Positions 23,511-31,990 of a DNA stretch of 64,000 bases are shown piece after piece. Under the pieces are notes generated by a model that saw only the letters and a program-made list of their open reading frames with translations, searched no databases and was not told where the DNA came from. The position numbers were made by a program, and so were the translations under genes. Positions within the stretch are counted from its first letter, which is position 1. Each line of letters opens with the position of its first letter. The DNA is from Pseudomonadota bacterium (lineage in GTDB: Bacteria > Bdellovibrionota > Bacteriovoracia > Bacteriovoracales > Bacteriovoracaceae): the NCBI GenBank assembly GCA_027487685.1, contig JAIYDC010000011.1, forward strand, positions 1-64,000, read 5' to 3'.

Positions 23511-24692
23511 CTACTTATTAAGTCCTAAGATTTTCGAAAAAAAACCCGGCTTTGAATCGTTTGGAGGTAAGGGATTGAAGAACGACTCAACTTTATCACC
23601 GATGCCAAGAAAAGCGTTCCAAACAGGTCGATCCTGGAGCTGATCTTGAGACATATAAGGGTGGCCAGAATCAGATCCAGTTCGGAGCTCAAGCTCAAGC
23701 GGAATCTGTCCCAGCATTGGTACACCAAGTTGTTCAACAGCTTTTTCTACTCCCCCATGCCCAAAGATATGGTGTTCTGTCCCGCAAGTACTACAAATAA
23801 AGCTAGTCATATTCTCTACCATGCCAATGATTGGGAGATTGAGCTTTTTGAACATCTCAACTCCCTTCTTCGCGTCTAAAAGTGCGATGTCTTGTGGAGT
23901 CGAGATGATAATTGCTCCGTCCACATGTGCATTCTGAATCATCGAGAGCTGGATATCTCCTGTGCCCGGGGGAAGGTCAATCAGTAGAAAATCAATGCCG
24001 CTCCAATCAACGTCAAAGAGAAATTGACTCAGAACGCCGCCCAACATGGGGCCACGCCATATAACAGGATCCTTCTCATTGATAAAAAAGCCAAAACTCA
24101 TAAATTTGATGCCGTAGGATTCAACAGGAATGATCTTACGCTCAGAGTTTGAGCGCGGCTTTTCATCCCTCTTCCCAAGAATCATGGGTTGAGAAGGACC
24201 GTAGATGTCAGCATCAATGAGACCTATTTTGTGACCTTTCTTGGACAGGGTAAGTGCAAGATTAGCGGTGAATGTCGATTTACCTACGCCACCTTTACCG
24301 GAGCCTATGGCAATTATCTTTCCCACACCAGGGACGGGCTTTTTATTACCAACGGTGCCGTGACCCGCTTTGAGCTGGGCAGGAGCCGAGGCAGCTTCAG
24401 GGGCCGAAGAGGGGGTTTCTTTCTTTTCATCTAAAGCTTTAAACACATCCTGAGACTGCGAGGAAATCGTTTTAACAAGAATATTGTCAATACCAACAAG
24501 TTCACTAAGGCATTTCTGAATTTCAAGCTCTATAATTCGCTTCTCTGCAGGTGAAATGCCGTCGCGGTTATACTGAGCAACGAGCTTATCGCCCTCCATA
24601 CCAATATACTGCCAACGGTTCTCCGAGGCGAGAGTCGCTCCAGAGGCAGGATTCTTAACTTGATTAAGTCGCTCTTTGATAAGATCAATCAT
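23511..24692 (-). CDS. mrp: Mrp/ApbC iron-sulfur cluster carrier ATPase
   Basis: Mrp binds and transfers Fe-S clusters to apoproteins. Starting at ATG 24692 (AGGTGG upstream), the N-terminal ~80 residues follow the MIP18/DUF59 layout (IKERLNQVKNPASG). A linker leads to the P-loop domain with deviant Walker GSGKGGVGKST, LIDADIYGPSQP, LIDLPPGTGDIQLS and VENMTSFICSTCG; the CxxC binds the bridging cluster at the dimer interface. The ORF track start (TTG 24737) lacks a ribosome site. A short C-terminal tail extends past the usual end. Confidence 0.92.
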   Translation of the reverse strand: MIDLIKERLNQVKNPASGATLASENRWQYIGMEGDKLVAQYNRDGISPAEKRIIELEIQKCLSELVGIDNILVKTISSQSQDVFKALDEKKETPSSAPEAASAPAQLKAGHGTVGNKKPVPGVGKIIAIGSGKGGVGKSTFTANLALTLSKKGHKIGLIDADIYGPSQPMILGKRDEKPRSNSERKIIPVESYGIKFMSFGFFINEKDPVIWRGPMLGGVLSQFLFDVDWSGIDFLLIDLPPGTGDIQLSMIQNAHVDGAIIISTPQDIALLDAKKGVEMFKKLNLPIIGMVENMTSFICSTCGTEHHIFGHGGVEKAVEQLGVPMLGQIPLELELRTGSDSGHPYMSQDQLQDRPVWNAFLGIGDKVESFFNPLPPNDSKPGFFSKILGLNK

Positions 24693-24797
24693 ATCTTCCA
24701 CCTGAGTTATTTGCTTTGTTATATCCGTTATTTCCAACTAGTAGAAACACCGTTCTCATTTTATGATTCTAGGTAAACTCTGAATAGGATTAAAACA

Positions 24798-25355
24798 TTG
24801 GCATTTTATAAACGCTCCGTTTTCCTGGTTAATCCATCCTTCCAATTGAAGTTCAGTCTGATCGTCTGCTCGATCATCCTTATCTCAACCCTTATCTATC
24901 CCGTTATTATTCTAGACTTTTTCAAGCTCGTTGTTACGAATTCGCCTAGCCTTCCCGGTACAGTCATCGGTGCCAAAAACGACCTCATCGCCTACCTTGT
25001 TTTCATTCAGCTTGTGATTACTCTTTTGGTTTTCATCCTGTTCATCTTTTTTACCCACAAGATTGCAGGTCCCCTTTTCAAGCTCAAGAATCACCTTTCA
25101 GAAATCCGCGAGGGGCGCCCGATCTCACCCCTCACTTTTCGCGATGGGGACTATTTTCATGACGTTGCCGATGAAGTTAGCTTGTTTTTAGAGTCCGTGG
25201 CACATAACCAGGAAACAGACTTCCAATACGTCGAAGAGATAGCAAGCTACCTTGAGAATCTCGCCCCAATTGTACCGGACGACAAAAAACCCATTTTGAA
25301 TGAGATTTCCCGTCGGTTACTAGACATCCAGTCCCGCTACAAAAATGGCCATTAA
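24798..25355 (+). CDS. Two-helix membrane protein with HAMP-like segment
   Basis: The 185-residue protein has two membrane helices (about 18-45 and 65-88) around a short periplasmic loop, then HKIAGPLFKLKNHLSEIREGRPISPLTFRDGDYFHDVADEVSLFLESV, which resembles a divergent HAMP linker, and a helical tail. No kinase, cyclase or chemoreceptor output domain follows, so it may work through a partner. The start is TTG with AGGA 8-9 nt upstream. It is divergent from mrp and precedes slt. Confidence 0.6.
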   Translation: MAFYKRSVFLVNPSFQLKFSLIVCSIILISTLIYPVIILDFFKLVVTNSPSLPGTVIGAKNDLIAYLVFIQLVITLLVFILFIFFTHKIAGPLFKLKNHLSEIREGRPISPLTFRDGDYFHDVADEVSLFLESVAHNQETDFQYVEEIASYLENLAPIVPDDKKPILNEISRRLLDIQSRYKNGH

Positions 25356-25377
25356 CCAGTGAATATTCATCCTAAGA

Positions 25378-25386
25378 TGGTATACT
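25378..25386 (+). promoter_or_regulatory. Extended -10 promoter for slt
   Basis: TGGTATACT has the extended -10 form TGnTATAnT, 45 bp upstream of the slt ATG. No good -35 is seen, as usual for this class. Confidence 0.45.
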
Positions 25387-25431
25387 CTAAGCTCATCATC
25401 CATTGAGGGTTGATGCTACCCCATTGAGTAC

Positions 25432-27516
25432 ATGAAATTTTTTACCTTACTTAGCTTTCTCTTAACGTTGCCGCTTTTTGCCTCGACCTCCCCGTCGAGA
25501 GAATCGCTCATAGAGGACACACTCCTTCAGCTTTCGAAATCAGATCATATTATCGCCGAGCATATAGTCAATATGATTAAGTTTGTCGAAAAGGGTTACG
25601 TTAACAAAGACGTTCTTAATAAGGTTTCCAGAGAAGCAGAGAAGTCCCGTCATTTTGGGATGTTCGCCTTGTGGTTTAAGGAAATTGCGACGATCTCACG
25701 TATTGAACGAACTGAAGATTTCCTGAGCTATTGCAGAATCTACTTGGAGAGACGCCAAACGTTGCCCCTGGAACGTCGACTCGAACGCCTGGCGGGAAAC
25801 TACTGCCGCGAGCGGGCATTGGAGGCCATCGGTCGTGACATTGAGAAATCAAAGAATCTTTCTGAAGATGCTACGTTGTTTATTCAACAGAACCTAAAAT
25901 TTCTACTTACCAAGAAGAATAGAAAACACTTCGCGGTCTTCATTCAATCCCAGGCTTCTAGGCCTGAAATCCTCAAAAGACTTTCACAAGAAGTGACCAC
26001 TTTTAGCGTTAGAAATGAAATTGTACCTTCAAAAGAAGTGCTTAAAGACATTCTTATTAATGAGCAAATTACGAAGTTAATCCAAGATAAAGGCTTTAAC
26101 CCACTTCAGCACCAGAATGTTTTTTACGGTGAGTACGGGAAACTGATTGAGATGGGCTACAGATTACTAGATAGTAAACCTACAGAGGCAAAAGTTAAGG
26201 ATCATTATCGTTTCCTGAAAAACTATTTTGAACTCAATCAAGACCATCTTCCTGTTGGCCTATGCCTCACACGCTTAAACGACTTTGCGAAGGCCATTTT
26301 CCGTGCTGGAAACCTAGTCCTTTCCCAGGAAATCTTCGTCTATATTATTAAAAAGAATAATAAAGAAATTGTTGAGGATGCGATTTTTTTCTACCTTTGG
26401 ACTCACCTCTTTAACAACGAGTTCAAGGAGGCACACAAGCTTGCCACCCAACTTGGTCTGATTAAGAATGTTAAACAGCTTGTCGACGCCCGTCTTAAGT
26501 TCTGGATTGGGATCATTCATGAAGAGGCACAACAGCCTAGTGATGCAGTTAAGATTTACGAGCATATTGTTGCCAACCATCCCCTTAGCTTTTATGGAAT
26601 ATTGTCGGCCAAAAAGCTTCAAGCACTAAAGCCCGAATCTCCCGTTGTTAGCTTCTACGTTAATAATTCAAAGGTTACCTCGGGCCAGTCAGCATTCCCC
26701 ATTGGGAATCTTGATGAGGACCATATATCTTCACTAGTGAGGTTGAAAGCTTGGTCGAAAATTGACTCCCAAAAGATGGTGAAGATGGAGTTGAAGCGGC
26801 TTAATAATCACAGCATGCCATCACTTTTGGTCAAACTCCCAACCGAAAAGCAACACCCCCTACGCTCTGACCTTCACCTTTTAAACGCAGGGATCATCCA
26901 GAACTCTGGGAACTACCTGGCAACCTTCCGTTACCTTTATGACGTCCTGGACCGGAAGGAAGTTATTTTTAATCGGCAACTGCTAGAAATTCTCTATCCA
27001 CAGCCTTATATCGATGTTTTATCTAAGACACTCAAGGGTCATAACCTTGACCCGGTGGTGGTACTTTCACTGATTCGCCAAGAATCGGTCTTTAACCCTG
27101 AGGCGCGTTCACCAGTCGGGGCGCGCGGTCTTATGCAGCTGATGCCCGCTACCGCACGTCGCTTTCGTAGAAGTGTGAGGGACAAACACCTTGTAAACCC
27201 CCTGATCAATATCGAGATAGGAACCAAATATTTCAACAACCTTCTCAAGCGCTATAATGGGAACCTCGTCTATGTCCTAGCTGCCTATAACGCTGGAGAA
27301 TCAAGAGTTGAGCGTTGGCGTAACGTGTACTTCGACATGGATGGCACTTTAATAAAAAACATTGAGGCAATACCGTTTCTAGAAACAAGAAATTATGTAA
27401 AGCTTATTTTTAGAAACATCTTTTTCTACAAACTACTAATGGATAGAGAAGCTAACATGGCCGATACTCGTGAACCAAACCGTATTTTTGACGTTAGTCT
27501 TGGTTTTAGCAAGTAG
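25432..27516 (+). CDS. Soluble lytic murein transglycosylase
   Basis: The periplasmic enzyme cleaves glycan strands of peptidoglycan to form 1,6-anhydroMurNAc ends. A signal peptide (about 1-18) is followed by a ~500-residue helical superhelix like Slt70 and a C-terminal SLT domain: LIRQESVFNPEARSPVGARGLMQLMPATA with catalytic E551, then LLKRYNGNLVYVLAAYNAGESRVERWR. The 694-residue length fits Slt70. Fragments released by it could feed the AmgK/MurU pathway encoded at 11-13 kb. Confidence 0.88.
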   Translation: MKFFTLLSFLLTLPLFASTSPSRESLIEDTLLQLSKSDHIIAEHIVNMIKFVEKGYVNKDVLNKVSREAEKSRHFGMFALWFKEIATISRIERTEDFLSYCRIYLERRQTLPLERRLERLAGNYCRERALEAIGRDIEKSKNLSEDATLFIQQNLKFLLTKKNRKHFAVFIQSQASRPEILKRLSQEVTTFSVRNEIVPSKEVLKDILINEQITKLIQDKGFNPLQHQNVFYGEYGKLIEMGYRLLDSKPTEAKVKDHYRFLKNYFELNQDHLPVGLCLTRLNDFAKAIFRAGNLVLSQEIFVYIIKKNNKEIVEDAIFFYLWTHLFNNEFKEAHKLATQLGLIKNVKQLVDARLKFWIGIIHEEAQQPSDAVKIYEHIVANHPLSFYGILSAKKLQALKPESPVVSFYVNNSKVTSGQSAFPIGNLDEDHISSLVRLKAWSKIDSQKMVKMELKRLNNHSMPSLLVKLPTEKQHPLRSDLHLLNAGIIQNSGNYLATFRYLYDVLDRKEVIFNRQLLEILYPQPYIDVLSKTLKGHNLDPVVVLSLIRQESVFNPEARSPVGARGLMQLMPATARRFRRSVRDKHLVNPLINIEIGTKYFNNLLKRYNGNLVYVLAAYNAGESRVERWRNVYFDMDGTLIKNIEAIPFLETRNYVKLIFRNIFFYKLLMDREANMADTREPNRIFDVSLGFSK

Positions 27517-27539
27517 CTTAAACAACGGTTCCTAAGAAG

Positions 27540-28649
27540 TTAAACATTGAATTTAAAGTGAATGACGTCTCCGTCTTTAACTTCGTATTCCTTCCCTTCC
27601 ATTCTAAATTTACCTGCCTCTTTAACCTTACCTTCAGAACCGAGGGTGAAAAGATCTTCACAGTGATAGACTTCAGCTTTAATAAAGCCACGCTCGAAAT
27701 CGGAATGGATAACGCCTGCGGCCTGTGGTGCTTTAGCTCCTTTCGGAAAGGTCCACGCTCTCACTTCTTTCACGCCGGCGGTGAAGTAGGTTTTCATGTC
27801 GAGCATGTCGTGGCCAGCACGGATCATTTTCGAGAGCCCTGATTCTTCGATTCCGATGTCCTTTAAAAACGCGTCCTTCTCTTCTTTGGTCTCAAGTGCT
27901 GCGATCTCAGACTCAATCTTCCCACAGATGGTAATGACCTGGGCACCTTCCTTCGCTGCTATTTCCCGGACTTTTTTGACGTGTTGATTTTCCTCGAGAA
28001 TGTTTGCTTCGTCGACATTACAAACGTAAAGCATCTTTTTCATCGTAATCAGGTGAATATCGGAAACAGCATCGATCTCATCAGCATCGAGTGGCAACGA
28101 ACGTGCCGGTAGGCCTTCCTCTAAAGTCTTTACAAGGCGTTCAAGGATTGGCTTAGAGATCAGCGCCTTTTGTTGAACCTTTTTGTCCTGTGACTTAAGA
28201 TACTTATCAAGAGTTTGGATACGCTTTGTCACAGACTCAAGATCGGCAAGGGCGAGCTCAATGTTAATGACTTCAATATCCGAAACAGGATCCACCTTTC
28301 CAGCAACGTGAATAATGTCATTGTCTTCAAAACAACGGACAACATGACAAATCGCACCGACTTGACGAATGTGACCAAGAAACTGGTTTCCGAGACCCTC
28401 GCCCTTAGAAGCACCTTTCACGAGGCCTGCGATGTCAACGAACTCTGTCACGGCCGGAATCACACGCTCAGGCTTCACAATAGCTGAAATCTTATCGAGT
28501 CGATGATCAGGCACATGGACAATCCCAACGTTGGGCTCAATGGTACAGAATGGGTAATTCGCAGCCTCTGCCGGGGCCGAGGTGAGCGCCGAAAAGATAG
28601 TCGATTTGCCGACGTTCGGGAGCCCAACGATTCCACAATTCATACCCAT
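27540..28649 (-). CDS. ychF: Ribosome-binding GTPase/ATPase YchF
   Basis: YchF is a conserved Obg-family P-loop protein that prefers ATP and binds ribosomes. The 369-residue protein has GLPNVGKST (residues 9-17), the DIAGLVKGASKGEGLGN switch region, a coiled-coil insertion (about 130-200) and a C-terminal TGS domain ending in DGDVIHFKFNV. It follows pth by 14 bp (AGGAG site) in the tRNA-Gln/prs/pth/ychF unit. Confidence 0.95.
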   Translation of the reverse strand: MGMNCGIVGLPNVGKSTIFSALTSAPAEAANYPFCTIEPNVGIVHVPDHRLDKISAIVKPERVIPAVTEFVDIAGLVKGASKGEGLGNQFLGHIRQVGAICHVVRCFEDNDIIHVAGKVDPVSDIEVINIELALADLESVTKRIQTLDKYLKSQDKKVQQKALISKPILERLVKTLEEGLPARSLPLDADEIDAVSDIHLITMKKMLYVCNVDEANILEENQHVKKVREIAAKEGAQVITICGKIESEIAALETKEEKDAFLKDIGIEESGLSKMIRAGHDMLDMKTYFTAGVKEVRAWTFPKGAKAPQAAGVIHSDFERGFIKAEVYHCEDLFTLGSEGKVKEAGKFRMEGKEYEVKDGDVIHFKFNV

Positions 28650-28663
28650 AGATAACTCCTAAA

Positions 28664-29233
28664 TTATGATAACAAGTTCTTCTTATTATAAATGCCGACT
28701 TTACCAAGTCCATTTACCATAGCGGCTTGGAGGGGGTCATGCAATTTTTCTAGTAAGAGTGATAACTGGATTTTCTGATCTCCATGAAAGCCGGTCAAAA
28801 CCCAGTTTGCAACATCGCCATGAGGAGGCCTCCCGATTCCAATCCGCATCCTTGCGAACTGATCAGTGCCAAGACATTGCGCTATGGATTTCAATCCGTT
28901 ATGGCCGGCAAGGCCACCGCCCATCTTGAAATGAACCTGCCCGAAGGGAATATCGAGTTCATCGTGGATGACGAGAATCTCCGCGGGTTCATGCTTAAAG
29001 AACTGGGCGAACGGTTGGACTGATTCGCCTGAGAGATTCATGTAAGTTTGAGGTTTCAGAGCGTAAAACTTTTTTCCCGCACATGTTGTTTCGGCGTAAA
29101 ACCCCTTAAACTTCACTTTCCAGCTCGCGCTTTTGAATAGTGGGGAATGATCCAGAAGCATCCACGCTATATTGTGTTTGGTATCCGCATATTGAGATCC
29201 AGGATTACCTACACCAACGACAAGGGGAAACAT
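28664..29233 (-). CDS. pth: Peptidyl-tRNA hydrolase
   Basis: Pth frees tRNA from peptidyl-tRNAs dropped by ribosomes. The 189-residue protein has VGVGNPGSQYADTKHNIAW with catalytic H20 (TKHN where TRHN is commoner), FYAETTCAGKKFYALKPQTYMNLSG, VIHDELDIPFG and GGGLAGHNGLKSI. It starts 1 bp after the prs stop. The rplY/ctc gene that often lies between prs and pth is absent. Confidence 0.95.
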   Translation of the reverse strand: MFPLVVGVGNPGSQYADTKHNIAWMLLDHSPLFKSASWKVKFKGFYAETTCAGKKFYALKPQTYMNLSGESVQPFAQFFKHEPAEILVIHDELDIPFGQVHFKMGGGLAGHNGLKSIAQCLGTDQFARMRIGIGRPPHGDVANWVLTGFHGDQKIQLSLLLEKLHDPLQAAMVNGLGKVGIYNKKNLLS

Positions 29234-29234
29234 A

Positions 29235-30179
29235 CTAGATGAAAAGCGAACTAACCGAATCGTGGTTGTAAGTGCGATGAATGGCCTTGGCCAAAATATC
29301 GGCCGTCGTGACGGCTTTAATTTTCTTAAGCTTACGTCCTGCCTCTGAGAGAGGAATCGTATCGGTCACGATAACTGCCTCAAGCTCGTCGCATTCTGCA
29401 ATGCGAGCAATAGCGGGATCAGAAAAAACCGGATGGGTGGCAGCAGCAAATATTCTCTTCGCGCCGTTTTTACGAAGGGCCTTGGCCGCCTGAACAAGTG
29501 TACCCGCCGTATCAATCATATCGTCTATAATTATGCAATCTTTCCCGCTAACTTCTCCAATCACGTTCATGGCCTCGGCGACATTAGGCCCAGTCCGGCG
29601 CTTATCGATAAGAGCAAGGTCTGCATCAAGTTTTTTGGCGTAGTGACGGACTCGTTCAACTCCGCCGGCGTCAGGTGAAACCGTGATCAGATTGGAGCGG
29701 TCTAGATTTTTAACAATATATTCCAAGATAACTGGAGAAGCGAAAATATTGTCAAAGGGAATATTAAAGAAACCCTGAATCTGGCCGGCATGAAGATCCA
29801 TGGTGATCACTCGAGAACAACCAGCAATAGTCATCATATCAGCGACAAGCTTAGCAGTTATCGGTGTCCTCGGAGCGCTCTTCCGGTCCTGTCGAGAGTA
29901 CCCATAGTGAGGGACAACCGCCGTGATAGAGTTGGCCGAAGCACGTTTGAGCGCGTCCACAGTCACCAAAAGTTCCATCAAGTGCTCATTCACTGGTGCA
30001 CAGGTACTCTGAATGACAAAAACATCCGCACCACGAATGTTTTTTTCGATTTCACAGTAGATTTCGCCATTAGCGAAACGTCGCAACTGAGGATTTACGA
30101 GTGGAACATCGAGAAATTCAGAGATCTTTTTGGAGAGCGTCGGATTCGAGGTACCAGAGACCAAAACCATTCGTCTCAC
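29235..30179 (-). CDS. prs: Ribose-phosphate pyrophosphokinase
   Basis: Prs makes PRPP from ribose-5-phosphate and ATP for nucleotide, His and Trp synthesis. The 314-residue protein has the FANGEIYCEI motif, VPHYGYSRQDRK (ATP-binding flexible loop), DLHAGQIQGFFNIPFDN and the PRPP loop DCIIIDDMIDTAGTL. It lies 34 bp downstream of tRNA-Gln and is probably transcribed with it. Confidence 0.96.
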   Translation of the reverse strand: MRRMVLVSGTSNPTLSKKISEFLDVPLVNPQLRRFANGEIYCEIEKNIRGADVFVIQSTCAPVNEHLMELLVTVDALKRASANSITAVVPHYGYSRQDRKSAPRTPITAKLVADMMTIAGCSRVITMDLHAGQIQGFFNIPFDNIFASPVILEYIVKNLDRSNLITVSPDAGGVERVRHYAKKLDADLALIDKRRTGPNVAEAMNVIGEVSGKDCIIIDDMIDTAGTLVQAAKALRKNGAKRIFAAATHPVFSDPAIARIAECDELEAVIVTDTIPLSEAGRKLKKIKAVTTADILAKAIHRTYNHDSVSSLFI

Positions 30180-30213
30180 TCTGAGCTCCTAGGAAGTATA
30201 ACTTGCAGGAAGG

Positions 30214-30288
30214 TGGTTGGGGTGGCAGGGATCGAACCTGCGTATGGCAGAATCAAAATCTGCTGACTTACCACTTGTCGACACCCCA
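30214..30288 (-). tRNA. tRNA-Gln (anticodon TTG)
   Basis: The minus strand reads TGGGGTG...CACCCCA with discriminator A and encoded CCA, 75 nt. The anticodon arm is GCAGA-TTTTGAT-TCTGC (anticodon TTG) and the T arm GCAGG-TTCGATC-CCTGC. The weak opening U-A pair and UUG anticodon are typical of glutamine tRNAs. Confidence 0.95.
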
Positions 30289-30312
30289 ACAGAAACATAA
30301 TTAGTTCTCAGA

Positions 30313-30341
30313 ACTATAGTTGAACGATGTCTTTTTAGCAA
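30313..30341 (-). promoter_or_regulatory. Sigma-70 promoter for tRNA-Gln/prs/pth/ychF
   Basis: On the minus strand TTGCTA, a 17-bp spacer and TATAGT. The start would fall about 17 nt before the tRNA 5' end. It shares a 160-bp gap with the rightward porin promoter. Confidence 0.65.
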
Positions 30342-30381
30342 GCCATCCTTATGGAATTTCGATCTTTTTTGACCATCATGA

Positions 30382-30411
30382 TTGGACACTCTGAAAGGTT
30401 TTTCTTATAGT
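30382..30411 (+). promoter_or_regulatory. Sigma-70 promoter for the porin-like gene
   Basis: TTGGAC (30382-30387), an 18-bp spacer and TATAGT (30406-30411). The start would be near 30418, giving a ~30-nt leader that contains AAGGAG before the GTG at 30450. Confidence 0.5.
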
Positions 30412-30449
30412 TTTAAGACTAGGTTAGTCGTCGATTACAAGGAGTTCTA

Positions 30450-31937
30450 GTGAACAATAAGTTCCGAGTGGTGAGTTTTGGTTTAGTTTCTGCCCTGAGC
30501 ATCAATTCTGCCTTCGCCCTCCCCATCGATTGGTCCGGTGTCTTCGGAGCCGATACCCACATGCTAAGTAATACCTGCCGTACTGGAGACAATATTGGGG
30601 CCACTGAAAAGCCACTGCCTACGGATACGCGAACAGGCACCCAGGCACTGAGAAACGGCGATTGTGATGCCAGCTTCCAGACCTACACCTTCCGACTCAA
30701 TCCTAACATCATCATCAATGACGGTGTCACACTCAAGGGTGAGCTTTCCACTGGTCACATCCGTGGGAATTTCGCAGGGTCAGACTCGGCCAACAACCAG
30801 GATGGAAGTGCTAACAACTCCTACTTCTTCACCACACCTTCTCAAAGAAGCGCCTTAAACATCAATCAGATGTATATGGAAATGTACGCTGATACAGCTC
30901 TCATAAAAATTGGCCGGATGTCGCGCCACTTTGGAATGGGACTCGTCTTCGATAATGGAAGTGATCCGTGGGATCGCTTTTTAACAATGTATGATGGAAT
31001 TGAAGCTGAAATGAAGATCGGAAATTTCAGTGTTATTCCACATTACGCCAAAATTTCAAATTATAACGATGGTGCTGAAAATGCACGGGAAGCCTCCGGT
31101 GCTCTTGACGTCCGCGAGCTAGGCTTAATCGCCAAGTATGATAACAAAAATAGTGACCTCGTTGCGAGTGTTCTCTACGCCAAACGCTCTTCAGAACGGC
31201 AAAGCTCTCTCTACAATTCAAACTCCGCCGCCGCAGATAAATTAGAGCGTGGAAAGACCGAAGTGACTGTGATTGAACCCTACGTCGCCAAGCGCTGGAG
31301 TAAACTGCGTGTCTCGGCCGAGGGGTCACTCCAGAGCGGCGATTACGGTAATATCTATGGTCCAAATGAGTCTTCAAAACTCTCGGCGCAAGCCTACGTT
31401 GCGGAGGCGAAATATGACCTGAATCCGAAATGGGATATTGGACTTCTCGCCGGACAGATTTCCGGAGATAAGGGAGAAACTAGTAAGTTTGAGGCCACCT
31501 ACCTCCACCCTAATTTTCATGTAGCCGATCTCATGTTCCGTTACAATTACGCCGCTATCAATGAAGGGGGACGGTCGATTTTTGATTCCTCCATCACGAA
31601 TGCTCGTTTCTTTAAGTTTTATGGAAACTTCAAAACTGACAAGTGGACCTGGAAAGGGGCCGTCGTTATGGCGAATGCCTTGGAAACTGCCACCGCTGGA
31701 AAGCAGGCTTACCATCACGAAGAAAACTACCGCTTTACCTCGACTCAAAAACAGGACGCTTCTTACGGATATGAGATCGACCTCGGTTTTGACTATATGT
31801 GGAACCCGAACGTCATGATCTCTGGCTATTATGGCTATTGGGCAGTCGGGGATTATTACGCTTTTTCAAATGCCACGAAAGAACTTTCACTTCAGAACGT
31901 GCATGGCGGCGGAATGCGGGCCACGCTTCAGTTCTAA
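30450..31937 (+). CDS. Porin-like outer-membrane beta-barrel
   Basis: The 495-residue protein starts at GTG with AAGGAG 5-6 nt upstream and has a signal peptide (about 1-23, SAFA). The mature part is one large barrel: repeated amphipathic strands, turns rich in Asn/Gly/Ser and a C-terminal strand GGGMRATLQF ending in Phe. IKIGRMSRHFGMGLVFDNGSDPWDRF resembles the inward loop region of alginate/porin-type barrels, but no family is certain. The length fits a 16-18 stranded channel. Confidence 0.7.
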   Translation: MNNKFRVVSFGLVSALSINSAFALPIDWSGVFGADTHMLSNTCRTGDNIGATEKPLPTDTRTGTQALRNGDCDASFQTYTFRLNPNIIINDGVTLKGELSTGHIRGNFAGSDSANNQDGSANNSYFFTTPSQRSALNINQMYMEMYADTALIKIGRMSRHFGMGLVFDNGSDPWDRFLTMYDGIEAEMKIGNFSVIPHYAKISNYNDGAENAREASGALDVRELGLIAKYDNKNSDLVASVLYAKRSSERQSSLYNSNSAAADKLERGKTEVTVIEPYVAKRWSKLRVSAEGSLQSGDYGNIYGPNESSKLSAQAYVAEAKYDLNPKWDIGLLAGQISGDKGETSKFEATYLHPNFHVADLMFRYNYAAINEGGRSIFDSSITNARFFKFYGNFKTDKWTWKGAVVMANALETATAGKQAYHHEENYRFTSTQKQDASYGYEIDLGFDYMWNPNVMISGYYGYWAVGDYYAFSNATKELSLQNVHGGGMRATLQF

Positions 31938-31953
31938 TACCGATTCCAATTAT

Positions 31954-31973
31954 AAGCCCCCTTATAGGGGCTT
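31954..31973. terminator. Weak bidirectional terminator
   Basis: AAGCCCC, loop CTTATA, GGGGCTT: a 7-bp stem between convergent genes, flanked by A/T-rich sequence on both sides but without a long U tract. Confidence 0.5.
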
Positions 31974-31990
31974 TAAAAACTCACAAATTT

